Source of the DNA: Fonsecaea monophora
Lineage: Eukaryota; Ascomycota; Eurotiomycetes; Chaetothyriales; Herpotrichiellaceae
Length of the DNA stretch: 64,000 nt
Direction of reading: 5' to 3'
Assembly (NCBI RefSeq): GCF_001642475.1
Contig: NW_019174053.1
Span: 30,750-94,749 of the forward strand
A program made the position numbers and the translations under genes. The notes under the pieces are model-generated. The model did no database searches. It saw only the letters and a program-made list of their open reading frames with translations, and was not told the DNA's origin. Below are positions 55,852 through 64,000 of this stretch, in pieces (position 1 is the first letter of the stretch; the number at the start of each line of letters is the position of its first letter).

Positions 55852-56572
55852 ATGCCTTCCGAAGTCACCGATATCAAGCAATTCCTCGAAATTGCCCGCA
55901 GAAAGGATGCTAAAGGTGCGACACTGCAACTCTGAACCAAATATCATTTCCTGCGACATGTTTCCTCTTCAAGTGTGGTGCCTGCACTGCCAGTGCTCCT
56001 GCGCCTGGCAGAGTACCTACGACGCAAATCATGCCCTGAAACCCCCTCTGAAAGTCCATCCCTCTGTGAATACAGGCACTCATAGCGAGCGTCACTTGCC
56101 GTACAATGAAGCGCAGTCCCAGTGATTTGCTAACTCTGTTACTGCGATATATAGGTGCCCGCCTTAAGAAATCCTCAAAGTCGAAGGACATCAAGATGAA
56201 GATCCGATGCAAGCGGTACCTGTACACCCTGATCCTCAAGGACTCGGACAAAGCCGACAAGATCAAGCAGAGTCTGCCGCCCAGTAAGTCTAGCCTCATC
56301 CCGGTACAGCTTTGAAGAGCGAGGTGTTTGGGGGGCATATTTGTCGGGTCTGAAGTGCGGTTTGTCTGGATTGGATTGGAGAAAGTGGCATAACTCGCAA
56401 AGGGCTGCCAGCACCGAAGACTTGCCCGCCGATGGAATTCATACCCCTCCTGCACTGGCCCGCACATAAATATCTTGCGCGAACTTAGCCCTGGCTAACA
56501 CTCACCTTTCTACTTACAGCGATGCCATTCGTCGAAATCGGCAAGAAGAACAAGAAACCCAAGAAGAACTAA
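55852..56572 (+). CDS. rpl38: 60S ribosomal protein L38 (eL38)
   Basis: Structural protein of the large cytosolic ribosomal subunit. Exons 55852-55915, 56155-56283 and 56520-56572 give 81 aa, the usual eL38 size. The N-terminus MPSEVTDIKQFLEIARRKDA, the central KKSSKSKDIKMKIRCKRYLY and the end FVEIGKKNKKPKK are all typical. Both introns are long for this window (239 and 236 nt against 50-160 elsewhere), which is common in fungal ribosomal protein genes. I looked for C/D snoRNA boxes in them and saw none that pair convincingly. Confidence 0.97.
55916..56519 (+). other. Two long RPL38 introns (55916-56154 and 56284-56519)
   Basis: Intron 1 ends TTTGCTAAC...ATATATAG and intron 2 CTGGCTAACAC...TACTTACAG, so both have a CTAAC branch site at a normal distance. 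The donor of intron 1 is the less usual GTGCGA. No RTGATGA/CTGA box pair with a terminal stem was seen. Confidence 0.8.
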
Positions 56573-57189
56573 ACGTCTTCCGCTTATTTCCTCCAATATC
56601 GCTCAACTTGGTCAAAAGTGGAGGGGGGATTGTTATGGTATCCACGGTCATGGATGGATGGACAGAAATGATGAACCACATTTTATTTCCTGTGGACCAA
56701 CTCATGAAAAACAAACCAAGAGAAATGGATGGTGTGACTAGGGACTAGGGACTAGACTTGAGAGGAGCTTCTCGTCTGGCTGGGCTTTGTAAGGCCACGA
56801 GAAGAATCAAATGAACTGAACTGGATGGACATGGCTGAAAAGGCGGTCGGACATCTTGTGGAATGTTCAGAGAACTAGGAACTAGGGGCGAGACGGGATG
56901 AAAGGCCTGCAGGTCTGAGGTTCTTTAGTACCTTACCCGTAGGTAGTCTGCGGCGCACACGTTGCTCGTCAGAATCGCGAGGACATCCTCGAGACTCCAG
57001 ACATGCTTCTTCGCAATACACCAAAAAAAATATTCCGCACCCTAATGGGCACCAGGCGCTGCGCTGTATACTTGTAGTATCATAGGCGAGGTAGACCCAT
57101 ACCCTGTAAAGCCCATTCTGTCCCATCCGCACATCTACCCTCTCCCTCTCTCCTGTCCCTGTCCTTTCCGTCCTCACGGACCTCACTCC
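56573..57189. other. Convergent intergenic region
   Basis: Between RPL38 (+) and NAT9 (-). It contains GACTAGGGACTAGGGACTAG near 56735-56755, a short tandem repeat. No gene recognised. Confidence 0.55.
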
Positions 57190-58224
57190 CTATTCATGGC
57201 ACGAATACCGCGCCTCGCGATACCCCACCAGAAACCCCTTGCGCTCTGCCGTGTCCGCCAGCGCATCATGATTACCCTCGACACGCGCGATCAGATCCCC
57301 CAGTTCCGCGCGCGACAGACGCAGCTCGTACTCGCCAAAGTAATTCGGGTTCTCGCCCGTCTTGTGGAACGCCAGACTCTCAAAGAGGGCAATGCTCCGG
57401 AGGTTTGTGCCGCCGATTTTCACGGACAGGTGCGTGAAGTGGGCTTGTTGTCCGGGGATCGTGGTGGTTGTGGTGGTGGGAGAACCCGGAGCAGGTCCAG
57501 GGTGAGAGTAGTGCTGGAATTCAGCCAGGATCTCGCGCTCGTGTTGCGTAATGTACTTGAGAAACGCGAGCAGCGCGGCTCGGCCGTACCCCTTGCGTTG
57601 TTGGGCCGTCTCTGCGATCATGAGTTCGAGTTCGCCTGCCACGAGGATCTCGCCCTCACCCCATCCCTCGCCCTGCGCGGAGTCGTCTTGGGCCGGAGCG
57701 GTAGAGATGAAGAGGTTCACGTCTCCGACCATGGCGTCGACCTCGCGCTGAGTCTCTCCATCGCTGCTCTCGTGACACTCTACCCCATCGGTGTCGGCAC
57801 GGAAGTGTGGTTGACAGACGATAAAGGTCAATTTATCCCCATCGTCGCGCCAGCTGCGTTGCATGGCATATTCTTCTTCAAGCGTCAGGGGTTCAGACGC
57901 CGTGGCTTCTTGGATTTCCTAATTTTCTCAAACTGTCAGAACCAAAAAAGCCAGTATATTATCTTTCGTTGGGTCCAACCCCTGGCCAGGGGGCAGGCGT
58001 TGTTGATATCAATACGTACAGGATCCTTCATCCATCCGTGGTATTTGGGCACATGGTGCGCCGAATAGGGTACCAAAACCACTTTCGTCGTGGAGACGCC
58101 TATGTATGTACACAGATAGGTTAGAGGAAGAATAACTTTTCAAAAACTTTTGAGCGAGGCGGGGCGAACTCGAGGCAAGACGGTGATATCCTCAATACTC
58201 ACAAGTATGTTCGTTGATGCGCAT
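57190..58224 (-). CDS. nat9: N-acetyltransferase 9-like protein (GNAT, NAT9 family)
   Basis: GNAT-fold acetyltransferase related to human NAT9, which is linked to microtubule stability; the substrate in fungi is not settled. Exons 58224-58203, 58099-58020 and 57918-57190 give 276 aa; introns are 103 and 101 nt. The first exon codes only seven residues (MRINEHT). Then come TKVVLVPYSAHHVPKYHGWM and, across intron 2, the family block ASEPLTLEEEYAMQRSW. The acetyl-CoA motif is AQQRKGYGRAALLAFL, with GELELMIAE on the strand before it. A Pro/Thr-rich insertion lies before the final GGTNLRSIALFESLAFHK block. The gene lies 204 bp from the 3' end of POL31. Confidence 0.92.
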
Positions 58225-58428
58225 TGTCTAGATCTATCCATCATGGCGTCATGGTTTTTGCGACTTATACCACATGGGTATCATCCGATCATTCGGTCCT
58301 GTACTGTACAACAAAGATATAATTTTGTGTTGGATTAAAATTCCGTGAATTTCTTTTCGGGACAGGCGGAAAAGTTTCCGGGCGGTTTTGATATTACAGT
58401 CCTGGCCACGATTTTCGTCGCATTTGAT

Positions 58429-59940
58429 CTAAGCAGGATCGTGAATATCAAACCGGACTACCTCAACCTCCAGCGTCTCGGAATCGACCAGCACAAGCTC
58501 TCCAGTTTCGTGAAAACGTGGAATCGCGATTAGTCGGACTTGCTGCCCGTCGGGACCGTCAATGACGGTAGTATCAAATCTCGGCTGGTTTCCCACAAAG
58601 AAGACGTGCGGACACTCTTCAATGACAAATTGGTCGCGATCTTGGAATGGATAGCACCAGAGGGTGTCTGGAGCCGTTGGAGCGCCGCATCGCCAACGTA
58701 ACATGCTGGCCATAACTTCCAATCTCCCGTCTGCGCCTTTCCCGTCCGGGCCCCCAAGGTCCACGTACTTGAGGATGTCGTCCACAGGCTGACCGCTGTT
58801 GCCCATGAATCGCCAGCCGTCCACATCGCCATCCCAAGGGTTCGTCACACTGTCGAGCCATCCTGGCTCCTCTTCTTCTGGCTCGGCGATATTAGTGGTG
58901 GCGTAGGCCCGAGAGTGCGGCAACATGGCTGGATGGATTGGCTGTTGCGGTAAGCTTGCATTTGCGGGGTCTTGTTCGCCTGACATTATTGTAATTGGGA
59001 TGCTGGGGAGGAGCTCAGCGAGGAACTGGTCGAGATGGAAAGTTGGTGTGGGATTGTACGAAGCCGCGTCGTAGCCGTATCTGCGATTTCCAGGCTTCTT
59101 GCCGTCTTCAATCGACATTTGATGACCTGAAAGCAGATCGGACGCGATAGAATTGCCCGCAATTATGAGGCGAGAGATTTTGCTGGCTTCCTCTCGATCG
59201 TCTTCGTCCAAGGCCTCTGCAAGCAGGAATTCGGAGAGAAGTGAAACATTCAGTGTGTCAGCCTCGGTCTCGGAAAAGTCAAGCCCGCTGATGAGAGCGA
59301 TTTTCTTTCGTTGTTGATCGACCTGCATTCGTGTGTCTTCCTCTTCGTCCCGTTCCCATCTCTTGGGTTGTCGCGGTAGGTCAGGGATGTGTAGATCCAG
59401 CACGTCAAAGTCTCCATTTGCGGTTTCGGTACCCAGCACAGCGACAATGACGCCGGTGACCAACAAGTTGCTTTTCAGCGTCGCTCCCGCTAATCGAAGT
59501 CGGCCGGATTCGTCCTCCAGCATGACCTGTGTTTCCTCATCTGCAGTCAAGTATGACTGTCGCGGTGGTGCGCCTGCAACCCAGTGCTCTTTCGATATAT
59601 CCTCCAGAATATTCGGTTTCAGAGGCATGTCCATGTAGATTGTTCCCACAACCCAGCACAATTGGCCTTGACGGACATCTAGCACCCTGTCCACTCTCTG
59701 TGCCTTTTCTCCTGCGATCTCGAAGTCGGCCCAGTCTTCCTCAGCAATCTTCTCCACCACAGGTTTCAGCTTGGCCAGGCGCAAAAAGTACATGTCACCG
59801 AATTGCTGGTGGTATTGTTTGGTGTCTCCTCGAGACAGTCGGTAGGAATAGAGGGGATCGTAGGATGACGGGGCTCTTCGCCTCTGATCATATTTATCGT
59901 CCTTTTGCCATGGCCGCAGCAGACTCTTTAAAGGAGCCAT
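58429..59940 (-). CDS. pol31: DNA polymerase delta small subunit (Pol31/Cdc1/POLD2)
   Basis: B-subunit of DNA polymerase delta that bridges the catalytic subunit to the other accessory subunits in the nucleus. It is a single exon of 503 aa. An N-terminal OB-fold holds WVVGTIYMDMPLKPNILEDI and EETQVMLEDESGRLRL. The inactive phosphoesterase part holds IALISGLDF, SRLIIAGNSIASDLL, ITIMSGEQDPANASLPQQPI and, near the end, PHVFFVGNQPRFDTTVI. As expected for the family, metal-binding residues of true phosphatases are not preserved. The open frame continues 64 codons upstream; I use the ATG at 59940 because it has the better context (GAAAATGG) and starts with MAPLKSLLRP. ATGs at 60033 and 60132 are alternatives. 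Confidence 0.94.
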   Translation of the reverse strand: MAPLKSLLRPWQKDDKYDQRRRAPSSYDPLYSYRLSRGDTKQYHQQFGDMYFLRLAKLKPVVEKIAEEDWADFEIAGEKAQRVDRVLDVRQGQLCWVVGTIYMDMPLKPNILEDISKEHWVAGAPPRQSYLTADEETQVMLEDESGRLRLAGATLKSNLLVTGVIVAVLGTETANGDFDVLDLHIPDLPRQPKRWERDEEEDTRMQVDQQRKKIALISGLDFSETEADTLNVSLLSEFLLAEALDEDDREEASKISRLIIAGNSIASDLLSGHQMSIEDGKKPGNRRYGYDAASYNPTPTFHLDQFLAELLPSIPITIMSGEQDPANASLPQQPIHPAMLPHSRAYATTNIAEPEEEEPGWLDSVTNPWDGDVDGWRFMGNSGQPVDDILKYVDLGGPDGKGADGRLEVMASMLRWRCGAPTAPDTLWCYPFQDRDQFVIEECPHVFFVGNQPRFDTTVIDGPDGQQVRLIAIPRFHETGELVLVDSETLEVEVVRFDIHDPA

Positions 59941-60553
59941 TTTCACAACACTTGAGAAGTTGCGTCGAACCGAGGCCTTTGTTGGACGTATTGAGCGCGC
60001 TTTGAGACTTGGTTTGTTCACTGAGTGTGACATGCGGAACACCAACGCGTAAAGGCGCGTCTGAATTAACAGGTTCGCGACAAGGAAAATACTCCACCGT
60101 ACCGCGTATTTACTTCTGACGCCCTGATCCATTGTCCGTACAGGTCCTCCTCCATTTCCATAGAGACTACACTTTTGGCTTTTCTAAAATGGTGGTTCTA
60201 CCATCCCGTTTGTTGGGGTCCTGTCCCTCTGGCCTTTCCTCTGGTTCGTGCCTCATGCAAGACTTTGGCGTTCACTTAGCCTCGCTTGAAGGCTGGAACT
60301 TGAGAGTGGTTCTCGACTCAGGTGCCATAGATGCCCGTTGACGAATGGCCGTATAAAATAGAAGCTATCGGTAAGTCAGATGGGGACCTGAAGGACCTCA
60401 AAGCTTTGCCAGTCTTCCCAGGAATTATTTAAGTCGTGCATGTTCAGCCTGAATGCTCGTACATCACATCGTTCAACATCTAGATTCTTTACCTCCAACC
60501 GCAGTCCAGATTCATCACGATCACAAAGAATACCACGCCTCTAAATAACAACA
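59941..60553. promoter_or_regulatory. Divergent promoter region: POL31 and secreted-protein gene
   Basis: Holds the POL31 leader (-) and the promoter of the secreted Cys-rich gene (+), including a TATA box. No other gene recognised. Confidence 0.55.
60352..60360 (+). promoter_or_regulatory. TATA box candidate (TATAAAATA)
   Basis: A canonical TATA sequence 194 bp before the ATG of the secreted Cys-rich protein. It is plausible for an inducible gene, if the leader is about 150 nt. Confidence 0.5.
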
Positions 60554-61348
60554 ATGGCCATCAGAGTCTTGTCGACGGTCACCTTGACCCTTGCCCTCGC
60601 AATCCAAGTAACAGCTCTTCCACGCCGCATCTTCCAACTCAACAGAACCGATATCACGCACCATATGCCCGTCCCTCGAGATACCGCCGCACGCAGTAGT
60701 GAGGAGCAATGGGTCTGTGTCAACGAGGACTTGGAGCTTGATCCGGTGGAATGTCCCCCCGGCACACCAGGTGGGATTCCCAAAGCGGTGGATCTTTACA
60801 GAGTCAGGATCGGATGTAACGGTCTACGTTGTCCCCATCAGTGGGTTTTTGTCGATGCGGGCCTGCCGAGATTCAACCACACTTGCCCGCGACACGCGGT
60901 CGCTGCGGCGGCCAACTGGCGGAACTGGTGCTTTCTGGAGCCGCCTTTTTACATGGAAGCCGGCGCGTGGTGCGTGACGGGATCAGAACCGGTAGACCTC
61001 ACGTTGGATGGCCCCAGCATCGACAGGTGCTGTGGTGAGTGGGTGAGCGTCAAGGATCCGTTCTATCGGGACTATCCTACGGTGCAGCTGCCCGATCTCA
61101 GCATCGTGCAGAACAAGATTGTGGACGGAGAGGAGATGCGAAGGGTGCTCAAGCCCAATGCGTGGGAGTTCAACATTGACAACAGCTACTGTCGAATGTG
61201 GATGTCGGAGACCGAGGCCCAGTACCAATACTTTATGCAGAACCTGGCGGCGTGGGATATTGACGATGCGGATTTACTGGGTCACGGTGGCCCGAGATTC
61301 AACATCAAGTGGGACAAGGACCAAGCATGGGGCCACCTACCGCCCTAA
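60554..61348 (+). CDS. Secreted cysteine-rich protein, function unknown
   Basis: I do not recognise the family. It is a single exon of 264 aa. Residues 1-21 are a clear signal peptide (MAIRVLSTVTLTLALAIQVT then ALP), with RR just after it. Ten cysteines lie at 55, 67, 88, 93, 111, 126, 140, 159, 160 and 213, an even number compatible with five disulfides. N-glycosylation sites are at N30 (NRT) and N108 (NHT). The middle is rich in Trp and aromatic residues (NWRNWCFLEPPFYMEAGAWC). The C-terminal part ends GPRFNIKWDKDQAWGHLPP. No GPI signal or membrane helix is visible, so it is probably released. It could be an effector-like or cell-surface protein; nothing in the sequence decides. Confidence 0.82.
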   Translation: MAIRVLSTVTLTLALAIQVTALPRRIFQLNRTDITHHMPVPRDTAARSSEEQWVCVNEDLELDPVECPPGTPGGIPKAVDLYRVRIGCNGLRCPHQWVFVDAGLPRFNHTCPRHAVAAAANWRNWCFLEPPFYMEAGAWCVTGSEPVDLTLDGPSIDRCCGEWVSVKDPFYRDYPTVQLPDLSIVQNKIVDGEEMRRVLKPNAWEFNIDNSYCRMWMSETEAQYQYFMQNLAAWDIDDADLLGHGGPRFNIKWDKDQAWGHLPP

Positions 61349-61679
61349 GCTGGCAGTGCTTTAGGAGGGACACATGGTCTTGCTATCGTGCTAGTTGGGG
61401 AGGTGATGCCTTTCTTGTAAGATCACATATAACTGAGGTAGCTTTGGGGAGAGCAGAGCGGCAAACACCCAGTGGGGATCGGATCAGATGGTATGGTTGT
61501 ATGGTCGTGTTCTGGGTGGTGGATGGAGTAGCCGGCCTCTGTGATACCTGTCAATCTATAATAGAAGAACAAACTTCGATACTCTGCCATATCGATCGAT
61601 CCTTTAAACCACTCCCTTGTCCAATCCCCCCTATTCTCCCTATCATGCATCTCGTCTACACTTGTAGCCACAGCTAAAG
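61349..61679. other. Convergent intergenic region
   Basis: Between the secreted-protein gene (+) and the thioesterase (-). No other feature recognised. Confidence 0.6.
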
Positions 61680-62306
61680 CTACAACTTCGGCTTCGCCCT
61701 AAGCCACATCCCCTCAGCCTCGGCATGGACATTCCCCTGCCCGTCCTCGATGACGCCGTGGACCCAGATCTTGCGGCCCTCGGCCCTGGTGATCCACGAC
61801 CTCGCCATGATGGTCCCCGGCGTGCCCACGGGTTTCTTGTACGTCACGTTCAGCGCGACGGTGAAGGTGGCGAGGCGGTTCGGCATCTGGTGGCCGATGA
61901 TGTTGCCCATGGTGCTGTCCAGCACGGTCGCCACGACGCCGCCGTGCAGCGTGTTCGGGTGCGCGTTCATGCCGGTCCCGAACGTGTAGAAGCGGCGTAC
62001 TTCGCCGCGAGTCTGGCTGTCCGTCCCAATCCCCGTCTCCCGGTGGGTGTACGTGGTGTCGCCATTGTGGATGGGAGGCCGGTACAGCGACAGTAGGTGC
62101 GTGATAGTCTTATCCGTGTTCCATGTCTCGGCCATCAGCGAGTGTCCGTTTCCCGGCTGCATCAGCGTTCGAGACATGTTCACCCGCCGAAACGCCGGGT
62201 CTGACAGGTGTGGCACGCACCATGGTATAGAGCGGAAGTGGTCCAGCAGAGTCGACTGCGGCGTTGTTGGCTCCGCGCCACCGCGACGAGTGTCGGTAGA
62301 GCCCAT
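61680..62306 (-). CDS. Hotdog-fold thioesterase (PaaI/THEM4-like)
   Basis: Probable acyl-CoA thioesterase; the chain it prefers is unknown. It is a single exon of 208 aa. The hotdog core begins at FGTGMNAHPNTLHGGVVATV, where the HGG helix with its preceding Asn/His forms the usual active region, then DSTMGNIIG, TVALNVTYKKPVGTPGTIMA, and the last strands WVHGVIEDGQGNVHAEAEGMWL. The 110 residues before the core contain HLSDPAFRRVNM, seen in many fungal members, and no clear targeting sequence. It is in tandem with the GT25 gene, but 620 bp apart. Confidence 0.9.
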   Translation of the reverse strand: MGSTDTRRGGAEPTTPQSTLLDHFRSIPWCVPHLSDPAFRRVNMSRTLMQPGNGHSLMAETWNTDKTITHLLSLYRPPIHNGDTTYTHRETGIGTDSQTRGEVRRFYTFGTGMNAHPNTLHGGVVATVLDSTMGNIIGHQMPNRLATFTVALNVTYKKPVGTPGTIMARSWITRAEGRKIWVHGVIEDGQGNVHAEAEGMWLRAKPKL

Positions 62307-62926
62307 GGTCCGACTATGGCGAGGGGGCAGCTGCTTTGTGACGCAGCGAAGGAAACGAAATGAATGTTATGGCGGTTTTGTGTATGGTGCAGGACCCAGT
62401 AATGGTACCTAGCAGTAAGGGCAGTAACGGGGAGTGATGTTGGTCGTAGGTTATAATCGGTTGGGATATCGATGGCCTCAGTCAAACCTCACCACGACAT
62501 TCATCCTTCCTCGCTCGGTAAATGTTGCTCGGCCACTGGTCATAGTCTCCGTCTTCATCGAAAAGAGTGATCAGGTATTCTTTATCAAATGGTGTATTGC
62601 ATTGTTGAGGGCCACCGAGGAAATTATGTGAGTCGCGCTATCGGTCCAACTTTGAATCTTGTCGCCTCGTTTACCTCGGTCCAGGTTGGCAGCAGGCCGA
62701 AGTTCAATAATAATCCGATCCAATTCAATTCGTCAAAGTCTCAATCTGGAAATGGGAGTATTAACAAAGATACAAGGATAACACCATCAATGCTTCGTTC
62801 CTTCAAAACAGCATCCAGTGCATTCTGAACACTTCGGGCCCAAATATCGACTGCGCACGCTCGATCTCTTTCTTTCTCTCTCTATACACAACCACACAAC
62901 CACACAACCACAGCTGCTCGCTGCGC
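62307..62926. other. Intergenic region upstream of the thioesterase
   Basis: The thioesterase promoter and GT25 3' flank, both on the - strand. No other gene or repeat recognised. Confidence 0.55.
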
Positions 62927-64000
62927 CTAGCTTTCGAGCACTTCTTCATCATGGTTATCCACTTCACCCCCGGCTTCTCCATCTTCCGTCTCCTTTCGAT
63001 GTGACCCCTGCTTCTTTGAGTGGCCGGTGGATTCGGAAGCTTCCTTTTCTTCTTCTTCGCCCCCTTCTGAGGAGGTAGACGTCTCCCCTCCCTCGCTGTC
63101 TGGCTGAGCATCTTCCGTCTCCTGCTCGATGGGACTCGTCCACTCGTCGCCCTCCGACTTTGCGTCTTCCTCAGCTTTGCCCTCCTCATTGTCCTTTTCT
63201 GCCGCACTGGCGCGCGCTTGCTGGTACTCGCCTTCGTCAAAGTACCTGGTCCCCCTCCAAACCCATTCGGGATGTCCCATGCCGCGCCCAATGTCCGGGA
63301 TCGTCATGGGAGGCATCGAGTCCTCGGAGAAGACACTCAAAAAATCCTCCTGTCCTGTCAGGATGCGAGGGATGTTTTGCCGCGTCGAATACATGATCCG
63401 TTCACTCCATCCTTCCTCGATCACCTGGACATCTTCTAGCCCGCGAATGTCGCTTCCTCGATTTGACGCGCCGGCTGGTTTCGAAATGCCCACGACCGTG
63501 GGGAACGGTGCGATGCAGGTGAAATCCAGTGTGTGCCGGTTACACATGGCTCCCATGCCATTGTCTACGGGGTCGTTGAAGGGCACCATGCTCTGCGTGA
63601 AGACGACCTTCTCCGCGCCACGGAGGGAGATGGCGTATGCCGCCGTACAAGAATTCCAGTTCGACCGAAAGTAGATGCGGGTCTGGAAGTTGAGGTAGTC
63701 GTCCGAGTCCTCTTGCCAGACGGACATGTCGGGCTGGACGAATTCCGACCGCGACCACGGCGGCAGCACCGTCGGGTCGTCCGTCACGACGTACCTCCTG
63801 TCGTTCTCTGGGTCTGTCTGCGCTGCGCAATGCCCGAACCAGATGATGTCCCAGTAATCGCCGTACGGCGATAGTGGCTTCTCGTCTTCGGGCTGCGCGG
63901 TCACGAACCGCGTTGCTTGTGCCGCCTGCATCATCTGGTACTTAATGGCCAGGTCCCAATCCGCGTCGTCTTCGAACACCAGAGTGACTGGATGTTGTCC
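62927..64000 (-). CDS. Glycosyltransferase family 25-like protein (5' part beyond the window)
   Basis: Type II Golgi/ER glycosyltransferase of the fungal GT25 group, acceptor unknown. Only the last 357 residues are visible; the frame is open to base 64000, so the start lies outside. The metal-binding motif is near the cut: LVFEDDADWD. Later blocks are GDYWDIIWFGHCA, SCTAAYAISLRGAEKV, DNGMGAMCNRHTLDFTCIAP and PTVVGISKPAGASNRGSDI, typical for the family, with HCA and cysteines that may pair. The last 90 residues are a Glu/Ser/Gly-rich acidic tail, beginning around SAAEKDNEEGKAEED and running to the stop. That tail is unusual and probably disordered. Confidence 0.85.
   Translation of the reverse strand, partial: GQHPVTLVFEDDADWDLAIKYQMMQAAQATRFVTAQPEDEKPLSPYGDYWDIIWFGHCAAQTDPENDRRYVVTDDPTVLPPWSRSEFVQPDMSVWQEDSDDYLNFQTRIYFRSNWNSCTAAYAISLRGAEKVVFTQSMVPFNDPVDNGMGAMCNRHTLDFTCIAPFPTVVGISKPAGASNRGSDIRGLEDVQVIEEGWSERIMYSTRQNIPRILTGQEDFLSVFSEDSMPPMTIPDIGRGMGHPEWVWRGTRYFDEGEYQQARASAAEKDNEEGKAEEDAKSEGDEWTSPIEQETEDAQPDSEGGETSTSSEGGEEEEKEASESTGHSKKQGSHRKETEDGEAGGEVDNHDEEVLES

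Noticed and set aside
1..64000. Biosynthetic, defence or mobile-element cluster
   Set aside because: No PKS, NRPS, terpene cyclase, P450, NLR, HET, transposase, reverse transcriptase or long terminal/inverted repeats were seen; the neighbours are unrelated housekeeping and transport genes.

Overview
The window is nuclear DNA from a filamentous ascomycete (Pezizomycotina). Most introns are 50-160 bp with GT...AG ends and CTAAC/CTGAC-type branch sites. Genes lie on both strands with 0.2-4 kb gaps. Several families are typically fungal: ADH1-type alcohol dehydrogenase, PF20684 rhodopsin-like receptor, lactose-permease-type MFS, Svp26, Mdm20/NAA25 and Cox23. The class cannot be fixed from sequence alone. 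I found no rRNA, convincing tRNA, CRISPR array, transposase or viral gene.

Layout. 1-12 kb: undefined left edge, ER class I alpha-mannosidase (GH47), the 18S rRNA methyltransferase BUD23 (-), an APC amino-acid/GABA-type permease (-), then after a 2.5 kb gap a seven-helix rhodopsin-like receptor (+). 12-21 kb: SVP26 (+), a TENA/THI-4-like protein with an inserted acidic linker (-), an SDR oxidoreductase (+), and a three-finger C2H2 regulator (-). 21-36 kb: a 4 kb gene-free stretch upstream of the regulator, molybdenum cofactor sulfurase (-), an MFS sugar-type transporter (+), a four-helix MARVEL-like protein (-) and a DUF202 membrane protein (+). 36-48 kb: an unknown 274-aa protein, an ADH with an 11-nt microexon, a 1332-aa Pro/Gln-rich protein with a coiled coil, and an orphan 2OG-Fe(II) dioxygenase (-). 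47-64 kb: a run of housekeeping genes (COX23, NAA25, PUP3, a TUG-like UBX protein, RPL38, NAT9, POL31), then a secreted Cys-rich protein, a hotdog thioesterase and a GT25 glycosyltransferase cut by the right edge.

The genes do not form an obvious biosynthetic or defence cluster. The right half is mostly core machinery: mitochondrial copper assembly, N-terminal acetylation, proteasome, Cdc48 cofactor, ribosome and DNA polymerase delta. The left half mixes secretory-pathway genes (GH47, SVP26) with transport and sensing genes. PUP3 and the UBX gene are divergent and share a 577 bp gap, so co-regulation is plausible.

I did not find a clearly new multi-gene system. The best leads are two short palindrome-like motifs, TACCTAGGTACC and GTACCGAGTAC, that recur together in gaps; the ADH microexon that carries zinc-ligand residues; the PUP3 first exon reduced to ATG; the split TENA-like fold; the orphan dioxygenase; the repeat-bearing disordered protein; and a single-copy secreted protein with ten cysteines. 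Exon limits were read by eye from splice signals and frame continuity, not from transcripts.
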